Assembly (NCBI GenBank): GCA_947506075.1
Contig: CANNNN010000120.1
Span: forward strand, 1 to 7,532
DNA: 7,532 bases
From: Methylococcaceae bacterium
Lineage (GTDB): Bacteria; Pseudomonadota; Gammaproteobacteria; Methylococcales; Methylomonadaceae
Reading direction: 5' to 3'
Below the pieces are notes generated by a model that was not told where the DNA came from, did not search any database, and saw nothing but the letters and a program-made list of their open reading frames with translations. The first letter of the stretch is position 1, and every line of letters begins with the position of its first letter. Below, one piece after another: positions 1 to 6,514 of this stretch. A program made the position numbers and the translations under genes.

Positions 1-69
1 ATGATATGTAAGGTTTGCAACTGGTTTTTTTTCAAGTGTTGATTCATTAAGGTTTAGCTTGCGGCGCAT
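1..69 (-). CDS. partial hypothetical protein, N-terminus only
   Basis: An ATG at 69-67 opens a frame that stays open for 23 codons to the left edge, beginning MRRKLNLNESTLEKK. A TAA lies two codons upstream in frame, so this ATG is the first possible one. The peptide is rich in Lys, Asn and Leu and looks plausible as protein, but no Shine-Dalgarno sequence is evident before the ATG. A second ATG at 47-45 in another frame also stays open to the edge and cannot be excluded. The family is not recognised. The gene would lie in the same direction as the atp operon, 159 bp beyond atpG, so it could be read through from it or have its own promoter. Confidence 0.35.
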   Translation of the reverse strand, partial: MRRKLNLNESTLEKKPVANLTYH

Positions 70-98
70 TGTTTACGCGTCAAGTCAGGCAGGATGGT

Positions 99-128
99 AT
101 TTTATGCTGCACGACAGTGTTTATACAA
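99..128 (-). promoter_or_regulatory. weak candidate promoter for the left-edge frame
   Basis: On the minus strand TTGTAT (128-123) is followed after 18 bp by TAAAAT (104-99), five of six matches to the -10 consensus but only three of six at -35. Transcription would start near 92, about 23 bases before the ATG at 69. The area is AT-rich, so a chance match is quite possible. Confidence 0.25.
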
Positions 129-228
129 AAGTTATTAATAGCGATTTGAAAAGTGCGTGCGAGCCATTTTCCGGAGCGTCACGTGGCCAGCTTGTTTTTT
201 ATGGCGGCACTGGGGTCAAGGTGGGGCG

Positions 229-1059
229 TCAATTCGTGTAGGTAAATTCCGCATTCAGCAGTATGACCTCAATCTCTTCGGTTATTTCTTCCTGGCGGTA
301 AATCTGGGATTTTCGTTGCAGCTTTATGGTTTGATCGTCCAGGTGGTTTACCGCGCCTTCCAGATGTTGCAGGCGGCTGTGGTTTTCTGTCGTCAACGAG
401 ATATAAAAAATTTCATGCAGAACGGCAACTAGATAATGATCGACCAGACTTGCAAAAAATTCACCGGGTTCCATATTTAGTAACGGTGGGATGCGGTAGT
501 GAGTCGTACTCTCACTTTGTTGAGGGGAGGGCGGAAGCACCTGTCGGCGGCTGATTTGATTGTTGTGGTCGTGATAAACAACGGTCAACTGTAAGCTGAG
601 GGGGGCTTTGTCGTGGAATGTGCTGAGCGTGTCAAACAGGCGGTTTATGATTGCGGGTACTTCTTCGGCGATATTCGCGCCTTCGAGTGTAGCGATCAGA
701 TCGTGCACTATGTCTTCCTGCCGGATACAAAGTCGACTGCCGATTGCAATAACGCCGGTATAAAATTCCGTTGCGATCGTGTTGATCAGGCTTTCGTTAA
801 AATCGCCGCAAAAACCGCGCTCCGCTCCCAGCAAAATGCAGACATGTACGGCGTTGTTATCATTGGCTGCTAGGCCGGGATAAAAATCCAGAAAATCCAG
901 CGCCACCTGTTCAATAGTAGCGACGGCCTGACCTTGCAGGGTTCTAAATCGCTGGAGTTTATGGATTTCCATGAAAGCCAGGTTTTTCATGGAATTTAAA
1001 ATGCTGCGTATCTCTTTCAATTGAATGATATGAACTTGCAGTTCGCGGCTTAAACTCAT
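229..1059 (-). CDS. atpG: N-ATPase F1 subunit gamma
   Basis: Central rotor shaft of the F1 sector, coupling c-ring rotation to the alpha3beta3 head. The 276-residue product is close to usual bacterial gamma length. The N-terminal helix (about 1-55) has the family pattern of an IxxIRSIxxSMKNL-type segment. GFCGDFN at 82-88 corresponds to the conserved GLCGxxN motif that begins the Rossmann-like domain. The C-terminal helix (about 244-272, containing RKSQIYRQEEITEEI) matches the conserved coiled-coil partner helix. The start codon ATG overlaps the atpA stop as ATGA, implying coupled translation. The canonical KITxAMxMV stretch is replaced by NLAFMEIHK, typical of a diverged accessory enzyme. 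This is the last gene of the operon. Confidence 0.93.
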   Translation of the reverse strand: MSLSRELQVHIIQLKEIRSILNSMKNLAFMEIHKLQRFRTLQGQAVATIEQVALDFLDFYPGLAANDNNAVHVCILLGAERGFCGDFNESLINTIATEFYTGVIAIGSRLCIRQEDIVHDLIATLEGANIAEEVPAIINRLFDTLSTFHDKAPLSLQLTVVYHDHNNQISRRQVLPPSPQQSESTTHYRIPPLLNMEPGEFFASLVDHYLVAVLHEIFYISLTTENHSRLQHLEGAVNHLDDQTIKLQRKSQIYRQEEITEEIEVILLNAEFTYTN

Positions 1060-2537
1060 GACGGTTGTAGCCAGCTATTGAGTGCTTGTTGCCATTGCTC
1101 CCGGCCACTGTCTATGGTTAATGTCGCGGTTTCAACACCTTGCTTGATGCGTGCCAGCATCTTGGGAATATCTTTAGGATCAGTCTGATTAAACAGTCCG
1201 TCATTAAATGCGGTCAACCAGGCCAGTTGAAACAGGGTGCTGTGTGGAACCAGTCTATCCTGCTTTAATATTTCCCGTAGTAACCGCCCGCGCTTGATTC
1301 GCGCTTCCATTGAGGCTTCCAGTCGCTGGCCGAAACGGGTGAAGGCTTCCAGTTCCAGAAATTGCAAATAATCCAGTTTCATCTGTCCGGCCTGATCTCG
1401 GATGCTGCTGTGCTGGGCTTTACCGCCAATTCGCGATACCGAGCGGGTGATGTCGATGGCCGGTCGAAACCCTGATACAAATAAGTCCTTATCCAGATAG
1501 ATTTGTCCGTCGGTAATAGAGATCAGGTTAGTCGGAATGTAAGCGGCAATTTCCCCTTGTTGGGTTTCGATGATCGGCAAGGCGGTCATGCTGCCGCCGC
1601 CGTTTTCGGCATTCAAACAAGTTGAGCGTTCCAACAGGCGGGAATGGACGAAGAAGATGTCGCCCGGATAGGCTTCTCGGCCAGGTGGGCGGCGCAGCAA
1701 TAATGACAGTTCCCGATAAGTTCGGGCGTGAGTGGACAAATCATCATAAATAATCAGCGTATCACGGCCTTGCGCCATCCAGTATTCGGCTAGCGCGCAA
1801 CCGGCAAACGGGGCGATATATTGTAAGCCGGGAAGGGCGGAAGCCTCGGCGACTACGCACACGGTGTAGTCTAGAGCGCCATGATTTTTCAGGGTTTCCA
1901 GCGTGCTGACCACGGCAGAGCGTTTCTGGCCGATTAATACCACAATGCACAGTACATTGTGGCCTTTTTGATTAATGACGGTGTCGATAGCGATTGAAGT
2001 TCTACCCAGACCTTCATCGCCGACGATCAATTGCCGCTGCCCTTTACCTATCGGAATCAGCGTGTCGATGATTTTTATACCGGTGTACAGCGGTTTATGG
2101 ACGAAATCACGGGCGATAATAGCCGGTGAGCCTTTTTCCATGTTTTCACGAGCTGTCGGCCTAGGGGGTGGTAGTCCGTCGAGCGGCGTTCCCAAGGGAT
2201 CGATAACCCGGCCTAAGAACTCGATGCCGACCGGTATGCTGAGCGAGTGCCGGGAAAGATGAACTGTGGTACCTGCCGTTAGCGCTTCGGTTTCATACAA
2301 TAAGATTGCACCGATACGGTCGCGGTTAAGGTCGAAGACCATGCCGCGGCTGCCGTCGGCAAAAATCAGGATGTCTTCGATAGCTGCCGAAGGCAAGCCT
2401 TTGATCCAGCTGATTCCGTCACCAATGGAAACGACCGTGCCCTGTTCGGTGACGCGCAGTCCGGGCTTATAGTCAGCCAGCCAGGCGGCTTGTTTATCCA
2501 ACAAGCTGGTGGAATGATCAGGCTTATTCGGACGCAT
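1056..2537 (-). CDS. atpA: N-ATPase F1 subunit alpha, altered Walker A
   Basis: Non-catalytic nucleotide-binding subunit of the F1 head, 493 residues, slightly shorter than the usual 500-515. Visible landmarks: KIIDTLIPIGKGQRQLIVGD (about 155-174) leading into the P-loop; Walker B region LIIYDDL with Asp265 and Asp266; the highly conserved LLRRPPGREAYPGD and HSRLLERS segments (about 280-305); ITDGQIYLD (341-349); and SVSRIGG with the arginine finger Arg369 that reaches the catalytic site on beta. The oddity is the P-loop at 173-181, GDEGLGRTS, where the family consensus is GDRQTGKTA. The invariant lysine is Arg179 and the RQT triplet is EGL. The bases read cleanly and the flanks are intact, so this looks like real divergence. 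The ATG start overlaps the end of atpF by 14 bp, with only a weak GAG-type ribosome binding site. Confidence 0.95.
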   Translation of the reverse strand: MRPNKPDHSTSLLDKQAAWLADYKPGLRVTEQGTVVSIGDGISWIKGLPSAAIEDILIFADGSRGMVFDLNRDRIGAILLYETEALTAGTTVHLSRHSLSIPVGIEFLGRVIDPLGTPLDGLPPPRPTARENMEKGSPAIIARDFVHKPLYTGIKIIDTLIPIGKGQRQLIVGDEGLGRTSIAIDTVINQKGHNVLCIVVLIGQKRSAVVSTLETLKNHGALDYTVCVVAEASALPGLQYIAPFAGCALAEYWMAQGRDTLIIYDDLSTHARTYRELSLLLRRPPGREAYPGDIFFVHSRLLERSTCLNAENGGGSMTALPIIETQQGEIAAYIPTNLISITDGQIYLDKDLFVSGFRPAIDITRSVSRIGGKAQHSSIRDQAGQMKLDYLQFLELEAFTRFGQRLEASMEARIKRGRLLREILKQDRLVPHSTLFQLAWLTAFNDGLFNQTDPKDIPKMLARIKQGVETATLTIDSGREQWQQALNSWLQPS

Positions 2538-3273
2538 TGATGATCTCGGTAAAACCGATCAGTTCATGTTGCAGATTGGCATTTAGCACCCAGGCGCCGA
2601 TGTCCATGTGTAGTCCGGCGATTAGCGCTGGATCCTGATGATATTGAAAATTGAGTTGGTTGTTGATTAATGCCGCCAGTTTTTGTTCGAGTTGCTTGCG
2701 CATTTCTAAGGGTAAGGTATATGCACTGGCTATTTTTATAGGCACCGATTTTTTAGCGCCCAACTGGGTCAGGCAGAGCTTGCAAGCATCTGGCAAGGTC
2801 GTCAAATTGTCGAGCAGCAGGTTAAATAAGCGAATTTCCAGATCAATCCCTGCGCATTGTTGCAACAGGATTCCGGCAAATTTGGCGCCGTTACGCAAGG
2901 CCTGTTTTTCGGCCTGTTGTTGTAGCTCCTGCTGTTGTTTGGATAGCGTCACGTTGGCTTTCTGACGCTCTTGTTCAAGGACGGCATTCAACTTGTCCAG
3001 ATGCGCTGATCTTTCGGTTTCAAACTGTTGGTGCAGCGCAGTGATGGCTAGCTGTTTTTCTTGTTCCCAGAGCTTTTGTCGGTTTTCATACAGTGTGCGT
3101 TGTTGTTCTGCCTGCTGTTGCAGGTTTTTTGTGTCATTTAGCGTTTGGTCAATAAACTGCTTGCGCTTGGCAATCACGTCCAGCAAGGGTTTGTAAAAAA
3201 GCCGCTGTAAGATCCAGATCAGAACCAGGAAATTGATGATTTCAAGGATAAAGGTGGATAGGTTGAATTCCAT
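2524..3273 (-). CDS. atpF: N-ATPase subunit b with C-terminal delta-like domain
   Basis: Peripheral stalk (stator) subunit. The 249-residue protein is much longer than an ordinary b subunit (about 156-170). Order seen: a short N-terminus and one membrane helix (about 6-27) followed by FYKPLLDVIAKRK, the normal start of the b coiled coil; a long Gln/Glu/Lys-rich coiled coil (about 38-135); then a globular tail. Residues about 180-238, with SAYTLPLEMRKQLEQKL and later DPALIAGLHMDIGAWVL, match the C-terminal domain of the delta/OSCP subunit, which normally reads like DPSLIGGxxxxIGxxVxDGS. There is no separate atpH in the operon, so this tail probably anchors the stalk to the top of alpha. A delta-like extension of AtpF agrees with what I recall of N-ATPases. 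The ribosome binding site is weak, and the gene follows the operon's only sizeable gap. Confidence 0.9.
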   Translation of the reverse strand: MEFNLSTFILEIINFLVLIWILQRLFYKPLLDVIAKRKQFIDQTLNDTKNLQQQAEQQRTLYENRQKLWEQEKQLAITALHQQFETERSAHLDKLNAVLEQERQKANVTLSKQQQELQQQAEKQALRNGAKFAGILLQQCAGIDLEIRLFNLLLDNLTTLPDACKLCLTQLGAKKSVPIKIASAYTLPLEMRKQLEQKLAALINNQLNFQYHQDPALIAGLHMDIGAWVLNANLQHELIGFTEIINASE

Positions 3274-3339
3274 AAGCTTTATTGACGGATTAGGCGAAAG
3301 GTTAAAGGCTGATTTTCAACGCATGTTCTTTAGTTTTTA
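3274..3339 (-). other. 66-bp atpE-atpF spacer
   Basis: This is the only real intergenic gap in the operon. It follows tandem TAA TAA stop codons of atpE and leads to atpF, which has no strong Shine-Dalgarno sequence. No convincing hairpin or coding frame was seen. Because c is needed in many copies and b in two, a poorly translated start after a gap fits a lower b yield, but that is inference. Confidence 0.5.
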
Positions 3340-3606
3340 TTATTTAACAATATATTCAAGCAACGGATTACGAAACAGCACGATCAGAATGATAACCAGA
3401 CAATAAATGGCCAGTGATTCGATCATGGCCAGACCGATAAACAAGGTGCGCATAATTGAGCGTTCTGATTCCGGTTGTCGTGACAAGGCATCCAGTGCGC
3501 TGCCGATGGCTTTGCCCATAGCCAGGGCAGGGAGCATGACACCCAGTGCGATACCGATAATGGCAGCGATGCTGGAACCAAGAACGATAGCGGAAATGTC
3601 GGACAT
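3340..3606 (-). CDS. atpE: N-ATPase rotor ring subunit c (Met at ion-ligand site)
   Basis: The 88-residue hairpin of two membrane helices that forms the rotor ring. Helix 1 spans about 5-41, the polar loop contains RQPE at 43-46, and helix 2 spans about 50-78. The ion-carrying carboxylate is Glu63 within AMIESLAIY. Ser64 and Tyr68 occupy positions that line the Na+ site in Na+-specific c subunits such as that of Ilyobacter tartaricus. The helix-1 ligand, Gln32 in Ilyobacter and a second Glu in typical N-ATPases, aligns here with Met30; the 33-residue spacing to Glu63 is the same as Gln32 to Glu65. The helix-1 glycine pattern is also only partly kept. Ion choice is therefore uncertain, leaning to protons. 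The gene has the best ribosome binding site of the operon, as expected for a multi-copy subunit. Confidence 0.95.
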   Translation of the reverse strand: MSDISAIVLGSSIAAIIGIALGVMLPALAMGKAIGSALDALSRQPESERSIMRTLFIGLAMIESLAIYCLVIILIVLFRNPLLEYIVK

Positions 3607-3617
3607 AGATTACTCCT
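3607..3617 (-). promoter_or_regulatory. strong ribosome binding site of atpE
   Basis: On the minus strand AGGAG lies six bases before the atpE ATG and is embedded in the last codons of atpB. It is the closest match to a full Shine-Dalgarno sequence among the operon's start sites, which fits the high copy number of subunit c. Confidence 0.75.
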
Positions 3618-4275
3618 GAGAATTAAGTTGTTGGGATTGCATGGCCCCGGCCAGGTAGATCAGAGCCAGCATGCCGAAGATATAGGCCTGTACCAAGGCT
3701 TCGATGATATGCAACATCAAAATCGGAATAGGCGCGAGAAAGCCGGCTACCAGCAAGATCAGCATGGCCGCCATTTCCAGGCTCATCATGTTGCCGAATA
3801 AGCGGATTGCCAGCGCCAGGGTCCGGGTAAATTCGCTGATAATATGAAACGGCAGCAAGATCGGACTGGGAGTCAGATAATGATGCAGGTAATTTTTAAG
3901 CCCCAGTGTCCTGATGCCAAACCAGTGTACCGAAAAAAACACCAGTATCGCCAGCGCCGAGGTCACCGAAAGGTCGCGGGTCGGCGAATGAAGGCCGGGA
4001 ATTAATCCGACCAGATTAGCAATAATCAGAAACAGCCAAAGGGAGGCAATAAAAGGCATGATTTGTCGGCCGTGTTCAGGTGCGACGGCGGTAATGGCCT
4101 CATCGATAGTTGCGACGATACCTTCGGCTGTGGTCTGCACTGTCCCGGGAACTATAGCTAGATGTCGGGTTGAAAGCCAGGCCAGCAGCGTAACCATTAG
4201 CATGATGCCCCAGGTGGTCAACAGCGAAACGCCTATTACCAGTGGGCCTAGTGTCAAGGTAAAGTCATTTTCCAT
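3610..4275 (-). CDS. atpB: N-ATPase stator subunit a
   Basis: Membrane-embedded stator channel next to the c ring, 221 residues, the compact length typical of N-ATPase a subunits. About five hydrophobic helices are visible. The hallmark ISEFTRTLALAIRLFGNM segment (about 146-163) carries the essential Arg158, the equivalent of E. coli Arg210, which separates the two half-channels. Glu167 in SLEMA and the last helix IIEALVQAYIFGMLALIYL (about 190-208, with Glu192 and Gln196) match the conserved second half-channel region. SPTRDLSVTSALAI (97-110) is also a conserved family segment. The ATG is preceded by a GGGG stretch about eight bases upstream. The gene begins only 13 bp after the atpQ stop, exactly where atpR would be expected. 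Confidence 0.95.
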   Translation of the reverse strand: MENDFTLTLGPLVIGVSLLTTWGIMLMVTLLAWLSTRHLAIVPGTVQTTAEGIVATIDEAITAVAPEHGRQIMPFIASLWLFLIIANLVGLIPGLHSPTRDLSVTSALAILVFFSVHWFGIRTLGLKNYLHHYLTPSPILLPFHIISEFTRTLALAIRLFGNMMSLEMAAMLILLVAGFLAPIPILMLHIIEALVQAYIFGMLALIYLAGAMQSQQLNSQE

Positions 4276-4288
4276 ACGGTTAACCCCA

Positions 4289-4558
4289 TTAATCTTTAAT
4301 TAAAAAATACACATTAAAAATTCCAACTATCAAGCCCGTAAATAATAAACTGAGCGTCCAGCGCAGCGAGTAACCTTCGAGCATGCTGTCCAGCCAGCGG
4401 CCCAAATAAGCCCCGCCGATAATAGGCAGTACCATGACCAGGCCCAGTGTACCAATATAGACGGTTTGTGACAGGAGATTAGGTCGATCAAGGTCTGCTT
4501 TTTTAATGCGTTTAACCTGCTCTTCAATTTTCTTTTTGAGGTGCATTTGATTATTCAT
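4289..4558 (-). CDS. atpQ: AtpQ, small AtpI-like N-ATPase membrane protein
   Basis: The 89-residue protein has a basic, helical N-terminus (about 5-25, rich in Lys and Glu) and two membrane helices (about 33-54 and 66-87). They are joined by GRWLD at 53-57 and followed by RWTLSLLFTGLIVG, the signature of the small AtpQ/'ATPase gene 1' family related to AtpI. Family knowledge: such proteins occur in N-ATPase operons and are thought to help Mg2+ supply or c-ring assembly; neither role is shown here. The chosen start is the ATG at 4558-4556, which overlaps the atpC stop as ATGA, the same junction used elsewhere in this operon. A TTG nine bases upstream would add three residues. No clear ribosome binding site is present, so coupling to atpC translation is likely. 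Confidence 0.88.
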   Translation of the reverse strand: MNNQMHLKKKIEEQVKRIKKADLDRPNLLSQTVYIGTLGLVMVLPIIGGAYLGRWLDSMLEGYSLRWTLSLLFTGLIVGIFNVYFLIKD

Positions 4559-4965
4559 GGCTGCCAACTTGTTTTACGTTTTAATGCCAGCATGCGTTTT
4601 AGCATGGCCTGTTCCATAAGGTGCAAACTTTCCTTTGTTGCATGCAGATTTTCTTCCTCGGCAAGTGTGTGCCGCTCCAGCAAGGTACTGATCCGTTCAA
4701 GGTCAGTGTCAATCACAAAATGTCGGGTGCTGATCGTCAATACGTTATTGTTGAAATAGGCTACGCCACCCGGTAGCGCCAGATATTGCCAGGCTTCCGT
4801 CGCCAGCCGAAAACGCGACAAACCGAAAACCAGTGTGGTCATAAACCGTGCGTGATTAGGTTGGATGCCGAAGCAGCCGCTAGCGTCCTCGCCGACAAAA
4901 GAAGTGACTCCGGTGATGCGTTGTTCATTACAGGGATCAAACAGATTCAGGACAAATTGATTCAT
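4555..4965 (-). CDS. atpC: N-ATPase F1 subunit epsilon
   Basis: Rotor-foot subunit joining gamma to the c ring and often restraining ATP hydrolysis. The 136-residue product has the N-terminal beta-sandwich pattern (about 1-88), including FGIQPNHARFMTTL, the counterpart of the conserved LGILPGHAP-type segment, and LALPGGVAYFNNNVLTI. A charged helical C-terminus (about 90-136, LERHTLAEEENLHATKES onward) follows. The start is the ATG at 4965-4963, which overlaps the atpD stop as ATGA and has AGGA six bases upstream. A longer frame reaching an ATG at 4998 inside atpD was rejected. The N-terminal sandwich is well diverged from housekeeping epsilon, but position and pattern leave little doubt. Confidence 0.9.
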   Translation of the reverse strand: MNQFVLNLFDPCNEQRITGVTSFVGEDASGCFGIQPNHARFMTTLVFGLSRFRLATEAWQYLALPGGVAYFNNNVLTISTRHFVIDTDLERISTLLERHTLAEEENLHATKESLHLMEQAMLKRMLALKRKTSWQP

Positions 4966-6347
4966 GGCTGGTCCTGCATGGAACCACGCATATAACATTG
5001 GTCCTCGGATAGATCATCATAATCTCCTGCCAAAAAGGCTTCGCAGTCGGTCAGGGTTTGCGCCAGCGGCACGGAAGCACCGGTTTGTTTGCTGTGTTGT
5101 GCCAAAACGGCAAACGGCTGGGTCAGATAGCGCTGCAATTTACGGGCACGCATTACGATTTGTCGATCAAGTGCGCTTAATTCTTCTATACCCAGCATCG
5201 CGATAATATCCTCAAGCTCATGATAACGCGCAAGATGTTCGCGCACTTTTTCCGCGACAGTATAATGGCGCTCGCCGAGCGTATGTCTGTCCATCAGTTT
5301 ACTGCTGGAACGCAACGGATCAATGGCTGGATAAATACCTTTGCTGGCCTGATCCCTGGACAGGATAACCGTTGTATCCAAATGACTAAGTATGGCGCTG
5401 ACAGCAGGATCGGTCATGTCATCGGCCGGCACGTAGACCGCTTGTACCGAGGTGATTGCGCCTTGGCGGGTGGAAAGGATGCGTTCTTGTAACTCGGCGA
5501 CTTCGGAAGTCAAGGTCGGTTGGTAACCTACAGTAGCCGGCATGCGGCCCAGCAGGCTGGAAATTTCACTGCCTGCCTGCACAAAACGAAAAACATTGTC
5601 GACTACAAACAGTACTTCCTTATGCAGCGTGTCGCGCAGGTATTCGGCATAAGTCAGAGCGGATAGCGCGACGCGAAAACGCACGCCGGGCGATTCATCC
5701 ATTTGTCCGAACACCATCAGGGTGTCGTCCATGACGCCCGCCTGTTGCATTTCCCTCCACAATTCGTGAGCTTCTCGGATGCGTTCGCCGACACCGGCAA
5801 ACACCGAAACGCCTTTGTGAATCGCAGAAACGGCATGGATGAATTCCATGACCAGCACGGTTTTTCCGACCCCCGCGCCGCCGAATAATCCGGTCTTTCC
5901 GCCTTTTACGAAAGGGCATAATAAATCGATGACTTTAATGCCGGTTTCCAAAATGCCGCTGATGCCGATGGCCTCGGAAAGTGGCAATGGTTTAGCATGA
6001 ATATTACGAAAATCAGTTTTAGGTAAAGGCGGTTGTCCATCCAGGGGTTCACCGAAAATATTCAATAACCGGCCTAAACAGTGCTCGGAGACTGGAACAT
6101 GCAGCGGTTCACCGGTATCGTATACGCTCATGCCTCGGCTTAATCCGGCGGTGCCATGCAGGGTTATCGCCCGGATATATCGCTCATCGAGATGCTGATG
6201 TACCTCGAAAAGATAGGACATGTGATCAAAACAGGTGAACAATGCCTGGCGTAAAGGCGGCAATTGGGTGCAGTCGATAATGACTACCGGACCATGTACT
6301 TCAACGATGGTTCCGATGGTTAGGCGCTGTTTTTGTAAACTGTCCAA
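4962..6347 (-). CDS. atpD: N-ATPase F1 subunit beta (catalytic)
   Basis: Catalytic ATP-hydrolysing/synthesising subunit, 461 residues, close to the usual 460-475. Walker A is GGAGVGKT at 156-163 with Lys162. The catalytic carboxylate Glu188 lies in GVGERIRE. Walker B ends in VLFVVD with Asp250. AGSEISSLLGRMPATVGYQP (258-277), YVPADDMTDPA (305-315) and GIYPAIDPL with the adenine-binding Tyr339 are intact, so the site should be active. The DELSEED lever is degenerate (EELSALD, 388-394), and the adenine-pocket region after QPF is altered. The start is TTG at 6347, with GGAG nine bases upstream and an in-frame TAA three codons before it; the next in-frame ATG would cut away the N-terminal beta-barrel. 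It is the first gene of the operon. Confidence 0.95.
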   Translation of the reverse strand: MDSLQKQRLTIGTIVEVHGPVVIIDCTQLPPLRQALFTCFDHMSYLFEVHQHLDERYIRAITLHGTAGLSRGMSVYDTGEPLHVPVSEHCLGRLLNIFGEPLDGQPPLPKTDFRNIHAKPLPLSEAIGISGILETGIKVIDLLCPFVKGGKTGLFGGAGVGKTVLVMEFIHAVSAIHKGVSVFAGVGERIREAHELWREMQQAGVMDDTLMVFGQMDESPGVRFRVALSALTYAEYLRDTLHKEVLFVVDNVFRFVQAGSEISSLLGRMPATVGYQPTLTSEVAELQERILSTRQGAITSVQAVYVPADDMTDPAVSAILSHLDTTVILSRDQASKGIYPAIDPLRSSSKLMDRHTLGERHYTVAEKVREHLARYHELEDIIAMLGIEELSALDRQIVMRARKLQRYLTQPFAVLAQHSKQTGASVPLAQTLTDCEAFLAGDYDDLSEDQCYMRGSMQDQP

Positions 6348-6360
6348 TAGCGTTTACTCC
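6345..6360 (-). promoter_or_regulatory. ribosome binding site and TTG start of atpD
   Basis: On the minus strand GGAG at 6360-6357 is separated by nine bases from a TTG at 6347-6345. The in-frame stop just upstream and the lack of a nearby in-frame ATG decide this start. A TTG start on the first gene could hold down the whole coupled operon, which is inference. Confidence 0.7.
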
Positions 6361-6477
6361 AAAAGTGACGATAAACCTAAAAACCGCAGTTAGTCTACGA
6401 AAAGAACGAATGACACAAAATAAATCAATACCTTATGTTAAGTTTCCATTCGCCTTGGTTATGATCGGTAGTATGGT

Positions 6478-6497
6478 ATCACTTTGAAAAAAGTGAT
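6478..6497. repeat. perfect 8-bp hairpin with GAAA loop
   Basis: ATCACTTT (6478-6485) and AAAGTGAT (6490-6497) are exact reverse complements around GAAA. It lies about 130 bp upstream of the atpD start. No T-run follows on either strand as a terminator would need, so an operator or a transcript hairpin is more likely. Function unproven. Confidence 0.5.
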
Positions 6498-6514
6498 GAT
6501 TTCCGTATTTTTCG

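Larger units (their letters stand above)
229..6360 (-). other. N-ATPase operon (atpDCQ-BEFAG, atpR absent)
   Basis: Eight contiguous same-strand genes encode beta, epsilon, AtpQ, a, c, b(delta-like), alpha and gamma of a rotary ATPase. This is the N-ATPase order rather than the housekeeping order. Junctions seen: atpD/atpC, atpC/atpQ and atpA/atpG are ATGA overlaps; atpF/atpA overlap by 14 bp; atpQ/atpB are 13 bp apart; atpB/atpE are 3 bp apart; only atpE/atpF has a real gap (66 bp). This spacing supports a single transcript starting upstream of atpD. There is no separate atpH (delta) and no atpR. Family knowledge: N-ATPases are accessory, laterally transferred enzymes thought to work mainly as ATP-driven ion pumps. 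No convincing sigma70 promoter was found upstream of atpD and no intrinsic terminator after atpG. Confidence 0.93.

Noticed and set aside
1..228. Terminator after atpG
   Set aside because: No stem followed by a T-run was found on the minus strand in this stretch. The T-run at 195-200 on the plus strand has no adjacent hairpin.
4276..4567. A hidden or frameshifted atpR overlapping atpQ
   Set aside because: The 65-codon alternative frame inside atpQ is only its shadow, without the membrane-helix pattern AtpR should have, and the gap to atpB is 13 bp.
4555..4998. Longer atpC starting at 4998
   Set aside because: It would overlap atpD by 37 bp without a better ribosome binding site. The ATG at 4965 forms the ATGA junction used elsewhere in the operon and has AGGA at proper spacing.
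229..6347. Housekeeping F-ATPase operon
   Set aside because: The gene order begins with beta and epsilon, there is no delta gene, b carries a delta-like tail, and AtpQ is present. These point to the N-ATPase class instead.
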